The translations under genes and the position numbers were made by a program. The notes under the pieces are model-generated. The model was given only the letters and a program-made list of their open reading frames with translations, did no database searches and was not told the DNA's origin. A stretch of 11,033 bases of DNA, taken from Kangiella sp. GTDB taxonomy: Bacteria > Pseudomonadota > Gammaproteobacteria > Enterobacterales > Kangiellaceae. Shown here piece after piece: positions 7,727 through 11,033 of the stretch (positions are counted from its first letter, which is position 1; every line of letters starts with the position of its first letter). The DNA lies in contig JAPHRL010000072.1 of NCBI GenBank assembly GCA_026195755.1, forward strand, positions 1 through 11,033. Reading direction: 5' to 3'.

Positions 7727-8365
7727 CTAGATACAGTCTATCAGTGCCTGATTACCGTTCCAATTATCATAAATATTAACTGACAAATTAGCTCGGTAAT
7801 TTCCTGATTCAGTTGCCTGAGTAACGTCGACAGTAAGACGTATTCGACCTTCCGCAGAAAGTAATTTGCCACTTCCTCTTTTATATTCCAGCGGCGTGAC
7901 GATACTCTCTATGTTGGTCACAGTCAGACATGAGTTTGCGCTACTGCAAATTTTATTATCGCCAATAGCCAGCCCACTGAATTGGAAATCTGCGGTTAAA
8001 AAACCTTTGAAACCACCCCCACTGTTAGACGTCGCCCGCCACACCCAGTCACTGGTGTCAGCTGTAACAATGCCATTAAAACTATTATTCACATCAGCAG
8101 CAATGTTTAGGTCAATGGGCGTACCAATCGTAACTTGGCCCGTTTTAGCCGTATTGATGCCGATGGATTGGGAGTTGCTATTGTTGCCTGTACCAGACAA
8201 GTCACCTCGTCTTAACTGGATAGATAAACGAGAAGACTCGCACCACGCAGATTCTTGCTGAGCGGCACGACTGGTTTCAGCACTCAAAACACTTAATACT
8301 GAAACGGCGGTTAAGACAAAAAAAGCCGAACGACTTAGGCTCGGCTTTTTTGCACAGGCAAACAT
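7727..8365 (-). CDS. Secreted pilin-like subunit or adhesin, second gene of the chaperone-usher operon
   Basis: A 212-residue exported protein, inferred to be a minor or tip subunit of the pilus. The signal peptide is residues 1-34 (SAFFVLTAVSVLSVLSAETSRA, split by cleavage near SRA-A). The mature part is rich in Ser, Thr, Asn and Gly. It has four cysteines (42, 140, 146, 211), enough for two disulfides. Near the C terminus ESGNYRANLSVNIYDNW resembles the last strand of spore-coat-U-like and other archaic pilins (G-x-Y followed by alternating hydrophobic residues). No domain is identified with certainty. The ATG at 8365 is supported by AGGA with an 8-base spacer, 25 bases past the upstream stop. 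Codons 5-16 contain an intrinsic-terminator hairpin (see 8318-8351), which is unusual inside a coding region. No later in-frame start would keep the signal peptide. Confidence 0.72.
   Translation of the reverse strand: MFACAKKPSLSRSAFFVLTAVSVLSVLSAETSRAAQQESAWCESSRLSIQLRRGDLSGTGNNSNSQSIGINTAKTGQVTIGTPIDLNIAADVNNSFNGIVTADTSDWVWRATSNSGGGFKGFLTADFQFSGLAIGDNKICSSANSCLTVTNIESIVTPLEYKRGSGKLLSAEGRIRLTVDVTQATESGNYRANLSVNIYDNWNGNQALIDCI
8318..8351 (-). terminator. Intrinsic terminator hairpin inside the signal-peptide codons of the second subunit gene
   Basis: On the minus strand there are six A, then GCCGAGC (8345-8339), a 7-base loop, GTTCGGC (8331-8325) and seven T (8324-8318). The 7-bp stem has one G-U pair, and the A/T flanks can extend it. 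This is a textbook intrinsic terminator and works on both strands. It begins about 40 bases past the stop of the first subunit gene but lies within codons 5-16 of the next gene. It probably lets only part of the transcripts continue into the second subunit, chaperone and usher genes. Ribosomes starting at 8365 could affect its folding. Confidence 0.75.
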
Positions 8366-8390
8366 TTGAATAGTCCTGCAAACTCTATAA

Positions 8391-8921
8391 TTAAGAGCCT
8401 GTAACAGTAATAGTATAGCTAGCTCTTACACTGTCAGTACTGATTTGTGACAAATCTAAATCAAAAGATACTGAGCCAGTCTGTAAAGAAGGAGAAGGTG
8501 TCGTAATTTGCTCAATCGCTAAATTTCCAACTGGAGCATCACTGCCATTGTCTGTGATGGTTGGTGCTAGGCTAGTGTAACCGAAGCTACGTACACCCCA
8601 GCTGTTGTTAAGGGTAATTGTTGGATTAGTACCAGCAGCATTGTTGGTAAAAGCCAAATCGACTGTACCATTGTTCAGCACACCAGATTGAGTAGTGTTG
8701 TCAGCTACAGAACAGTCGTCAGTGGTACAGCTTGCATCAACAAGCGGACCAAACTGATCAGCAGTCATGGTTAAATCAATGTCAGTGTAACCATAAAGTA
8801 TAACGACATTAGGAAGGTCGATATCAACATCGACATCCAACGAAGCTGCATTGGTAACAGGTGCAGCCATAAGCGCTGGTAATAAACCAAAAGTCAAAGC
8901 AGTTCTTTTCAAATATTTCAT
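8391..8921 (-). CDS. Small secreted subunit, likely major pilin of the chaperone-usher operon
   Basis: A 176-residue exported protein, first gene of the operon and inferred to be the main structural subunit. I chose the ATG at 8921 over the longer in-frame start at 8975. It has AGAGG with an 8-base spacer and begins directly with a signal peptide (MKYLKRTALTFGLLPALMAAPVTNA, split here: MKYLKRTALTF then GLLPALMAAPVTNA), cleaved near residue 25. The extra 18 residues of the longer version would spoil this. The mature protein starts with an alternating acidic/hydrophobic strand (SLDVDVDIDLPNVVILYGY). It has one close cysteine pair (C65-TTDD-C70) and ends SVRASYTITVTGS, a pilin-like final beta strand. 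It is rich in Thr, Asn, Ser and Asp and poor in Lys and Arg, typical of surface fibres. I do not recognise a named pilin family; the role comes from position, size and export signal. Confidence 0.72.
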   Translation of the reverse strand: MKYLKRTALTFGLLPALMAAPVTNAASLDVDVDIDLPNVVILYGYTDIDLTMTADQFGPLVDASCTTDDCSVADNTTQSGVLNNGTVDLAFTNNAAGTNPTITLNNSWGVRSFGYTSLAPTITDNGSDAPVGNLAIEQITTPSPSLQTGSVSFDLDLSQISTDSVRASYTITVTGS

Positions 8922-9000
8922 GGGAGAAACCTCTATCGAGTCAAGTTTTGCGAACTGTATCACACTAACTGACAAAAGATCGAGTCAGATACGCATTACT

Positions 9001-9046
9001 TTTGTATGAAAATTGTACCGCTCACCTTGATACAAATTGATACAAT
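9001..9046 (-). promoter_or_regulatory. Candidate promoter and operator repeats of the chaperone-usher operon
   Basis: TTGATACAAA (9027-9036) and TTGATACAAT (9037-9046) are adjacent 10-bp direct repeats, one helical turn apart. An inverted copy of the core, TTTGTAT at 9001-9007, pairs with ATACAAA at 9030-9036. On the minus strand TACAAT (9017-9012) is a reasonable -10 element, but no good -35 lies 16-18 bases upstream of it. That would suit an activator bound to the repeats. The operon start codon is about 90 bases downstream. Confidence 0.4.
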
Positions 9047-9092
9047 CACTAAAGAGACAATGACTTAAAGAAAATAATTTACACCCTCTTCT

Positions 9093-9110
9093 CAAGTCAA
9101 ATGTGACTTG
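9093..9110. promoter_or_regulatory. 18-bp palindromic operator-like site
   Basis: CAAGTCA (9093-9099) and TGACTTG (9104-9110) form a perfect 7-bp inverted repeat around AATG. A further half-site, TGACTT, lies at 9061-9066. The site is upstream of the repeats at 9001-9046 and is not followed by a T-run, so a protein-binding site is more likely than a terminator. The binding protein is unknown. Confidence 0.4.
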
Positions 9111-9165
9111 CAAGCATGTTATATTTGAATTACTCACTGAACTTGTATTTGACACACTTCTGCAT

Positions 9166-9190
9166 AAAAAAACGACCCAAACGGGTCGTT
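9166..9190 (-). terminator. Intrinsic terminator of the small membrane protein gene
   Basis: AACGACCC (9171-9178) and GGGTCGTT (9183-9190) form a perfect 8-bp stem with the loop AAAC. On the minus strand the hairpin is followed by a run of seven T (9172-9166, overlapping the stem base). It lies 58 bases past the stop codon at 9249 and separates that gene from the chaperone-usher operon. Confidence 0.9.
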
Positions 9191-9248
9191 AAATGTTATG
9201 TACAATTATTACTATTATAAAACAATTTCAATAATACTCAGGGGTACA

Positions 9249-9560
9249 TCAGTCTTTGCTAAGTTCAAATAGAGCTTTAATAGCTACAACTAATGTTGCT
9301 GACCCAACAAAAAAGCCAATGTTATGCATGATATCAGTAATCATTTGCCCAATCATAGGGAACTTATCCAATGAATAAGCTGACATCATGAAGGCAATTG
9401 CTGCGATCAGGAATCGACGAGTTTCGCCTCCAGAAATATTAAGGATGCCTACTATTACACCCAACACCGCCAGTAAAGTTGGGAACCAACTAACATTAAC
9501 AAATGCACCAATGACCGCGATTACCAAACCTGCTAGAAAGGCTAAAGTACCAATTTTCAT
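9249..9560 (-). CDS. Small four-helix membrane protein of unknown function
   Basis: A 103-residue hydrophobic protein, predicted to lie in the inner membrane with four helices at about residues 3-21, 24-42, 49-65 and 76-100. The sequence between helices 2 and 3, VGILNISGGETRRFLIAAIAF, is split here as VGILNISGGETRR and FLIAAIAF. Short proteins of this kind occur in both bacteria and archaea as I recall, but no function is known to me. The ATG at 9560 follows GGGGGT with a 6-base spacer. It has its own downstream terminator and a divergent spacer to priA, so it appears to be a single-gene unit. It is not obviously part of the chaperone-usher system, though both lie in the rpmE-priA interval. 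Real-gene confidence is good because length, start and helix pattern all agree. Confidence 0.8.
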   Translation of the reverse strand: MKIGTLAFLAGLVIAVIGAFVNVSWFPTLLAVLGVIVGILNISGGETRRFLIAAIAFMMSAYSLDKFPMIGQMITDIMHNIGFFVGSATLVVAIKALFELSKD

Positions 9561-9635
9561 AGATTACCCCCATTTGTGTTGATAGTTTGATCTGCATATA
9601 TCTTGTGTCTAATCGACATTATTTTTAGCAAATCT

Positions 9636-9651
9636 TGTAGCCTTTGCTACA
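9636..9651. repeat. Short inverted repeat in the priA divergent spacer
   Basis: TGTAGC (9636-9641) and GCTACA (9646-9651) form a perfect 6-bp inverted repeat with the loop CTTT. It lies between the divergent small membrane protein gene and priA. It may be an operator or chance. I found no convincing promoter hexamers for either gene in the 9561-9782 spacer. Confidence 0.25.
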
Positions 9652-9782
9652 TTAGCAGACTTTTTCTTGAACACAAGTCGTACCAGTAGAAGTATTACTC
9701 ACAGTTTGTCACTCTTAAATTAGTGTTGCCTTAGCCCGCTACTCTTTCTATGCTTAGCCCAACTTCCAACAAGACTACTCTA

Positions 9783-11033
9783 ATGTCTCAGCCAAAACCT
9801 ATTCTAAAAGTTGCGGTTCCAACACCCTTGCGTCGTAGTTTTGACTACCTCGTTGGTCAAAACACTACTCCTCCAGTGGGTGCAAGGGTGCGAATTCCTT
9901 TTGGCCGCCAGCAGTTAGTCGGCATGGTTATTGATCATGTTACGGAATCAAGCACTCCAGCCTCTAAGCTCAAATCTATCCAGGAAGTTATTGATGATGA
10001 ACCTTTATTACCTTCTCATCTTTTTAAACTGCTACTGTGGGCCGCAGACTATTATCAACACCCGATAGGCGATGTCTTTAATACTTGTTTACCAGGCTTG
10101 CTCAATAAAGGCAGCCCTGCGACCTTAGAGCCAGAATACTATTGGCAAATCACTCATCAGGGGGAACAGGCGTTCGAAAACCTTAATCGGAACGCAGTTA
10201 AGCAGCATAAAATTCTTAATTGGGCTTTGCAGCACCAAGGTGTTATCAGACCGACACATCTTAATGAGCTGGAATTGATCCCCAGCGAACTCAAACCATT
10301 AACTGATAAAGGTTGGCTCATTAGAAAAGAAATAGAGCTGAGTACAACGCCCTATTCTCAAAGCAACCCCACCCTGGCTTTGAATCCCGAGCAACAACAC
10401 GCTGTTAGTACAATGCAGCAATCGATTGGCCAGTTTCACGGTTTTTTATTAGATGGGGTCACAGGCAGCGGCAAGACCGAAGTCTATCTGCAATTAATTG
10501 AGCAGGTCTTAATCAAGAATCAACAGGTTCTGGTACTGGTTCCTGAAATTGGACTGACGCCACAAACCGTGCGTCGTTTTGAACAGCGTTTTAATTGTGA
10601 TATCGCCATGTTGCATTCCGGCTTGACCGATAGACAGCGTTTGAACATTTGGCTCAAAGCGAAGCAAGGACTCACTTCTATCATTATCGGTACTCGCTCT
10701 GCTCTCTTCACTCCATTTTCTGAACTGGGCTTAATCGTGGTCGATGAAGAGCATGATGTCTCGTATAAACAACAGGATGGATTTCGCTATTCAGCCCGAG
10801 ACTTAGCCATCTTGCGCGCCCGTGATGAACAAGCCCCAATCGTACTCGGCAGCGCGACACCGTCCATGGAGTCGGTACACAATGTCAGTCAAGGCAAACT
10901 CACTCACTTGACCTTACGCAAGCGAGCTGCCGATGCCAAGCCACCTCATATTAAAGTATTGGATATTCGTCAGCGCCACCTGGATAACGGCCTGTCACAG
11001 CCCCTTCTCGACAATATGAAGCGCCACTTGAAA
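9783..11033 (+). CDS. priA: Primosomal protein N' (replication restart helicase PriA), 3' end outside window
   Basis: PriA recognises stalled forks and D-loops and unwinds the lagging-strand arm. It then loads DnaB through PriB/DnaT or PriC so that replication restarts away from oriC. The 417 codons present cover the N-terminal DNA-binding domain (LKVAVPTPLRRSFDYLV, then GARVRIPFGRQQLVGMV), the winged-helix part and most of helicase lobe 1. Motifs seen are Walker A GVTGSGKT (K231), LVPEIGLTPQ, HSGLTDRQR, GTRSALFTPF, the DEEH box (321-324) and GSATPS (356-361). The zinc-binding cysteines and lobe 2 lie beyond the right edge; E. coli PriA has 732 residues. The ATG at 9783 gives the usual short N terminus. 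An in-frame ATG at 9750 would add 11 residues; neither start has a clear Shine-Dalgarno sequence. It is divergent from rpmE, as in many gammaproteobacteria, but not adjacent. Confidence 0.96.
   Translation, partial: MSQPKPILKVAVPTPLRRSFDYLVGQNTTPPVGARVRIPFGRQQLVGMVIDHVTESSTPASKLKSIQEVIDDEPLLPSHLFKLLLWAADYYQHPIGDVFNTCLPGLLNKGSPATLEPEYYWQITHQGEQAFENLNRNAVKQHKILNWALQHQGVIRPTHLNELELIPSELKPLTDKGWLIRKEIELSTTPYSQSNPTLALNPEQQHAVSTMQQSIGQFHGFLLDGVTGSGKTEVYLQLIEQVLIKNQQVLVLVPEIGLTPQTVRRFEQRFNCDIAMLHSGLTDRQRLNIWLKAKQGLTSIIIGTRSALFTPFSELGLIVVDEEHDVSYKQQDGFRYSARDLAILRARDEQAPIVLGSATPSMESVHNVSQGKLTHLTLRKRAADAKPPHIKVLDIRQRHLDNGLSQPLLDNMKRHLK

Noticed and set aside
7866..8261. 131-residue plus-strand ORF opposite the second subunit gene
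   Set aside because: It is antisense to a gene with a signal peptide, ribosome site and operon context; it has no ribosome site of its own and its translation looks like a shadow.
4183..8921. Treating this cluster as part of the type IV pilus system because pilM is nearby
   Set aside because: The chaperone and usher-like proteins belong to a different assembly pathway, and mrcA and rpmE with a terminator lie between.
8922..8975. Longer N terminus for the first subunit, starting at 8975
   Set aside because: The start at 8921 has a well-spaced AGAGG and leads straight into a signal peptide; the extra 18 residues would precede it without purpose.
1..11033. CRISPR arrays, tRNA or rRNA genes, insertion sequence ends
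   Set aside because: No regularly spaced repeats, no tRNA- or rRNA-like sequence, and no transposase or terminal inverted repeats were seen in the window.

Overview
The window looks like chromosomal DNA of a gammaproteobacterium of moderate GC content. The recognisable core genes (pilM, mrcA, rpmE, priA) are of gammaproteobacterial type and show a familiar layout: pilM divergent from the PBP1A gene, and rpmE and priA facing away from each other. The genus cannot be fixed from the sequence; a marine Kangiella-like organism is only a guess.

Layout: (1) Positions 1-866 hold a 3'-truncated pilM on the minus strand. Its PilM-like sequence stops near position 140. The first ~140 bases instead carry an open plus-strand frame coming in from the left edge, so a junction (deletion, inversion or assembly chimera) lies there. 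(2) 867-1107 is a divergent promoter region. (3) 1108-3756 is a complete PBP1A gene (mrcA), convergent with rpmE (3836-4045, minus). The two share a bidirectional terminator at 3781-3808. (4) 4183-8921 is a four-gene minus-strand operon read right to left: a small secreted subunit (8391-8921), a second secreted subunit (7727-8365), a PapD-like chaperone (6846-7700) and a divergent usher (4183-6837). (5) Upstream of it, 8922-9165 holds operator-like repeats. (6) A small four-helix membrane protein gene (9249-9560, minus) has its own terminator at 9166-9190. (7) priA starts at 9783 on the plus strand and runs off the right edge.

The most interesting part is the chaperone-usher operon. It sits between rpmE and priA, genes that are neighbours in many gammaproteobacteria, so it looks like accessory material placed in a core locus. 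The two subunits would be exported by Sec, held by the chaperone and assembled through the usher. The usher is divergent, starts with TTG and carries an extra C-terminal beta-sandwich-like domain. An intrinsic-terminator hairpin lies inside the signal-peptide codons of the second subunit gene. It could make the first gene the abundant product and keep the assembly genes low. Palindromic and direct repeats in front of the operon suggest dedicated control.
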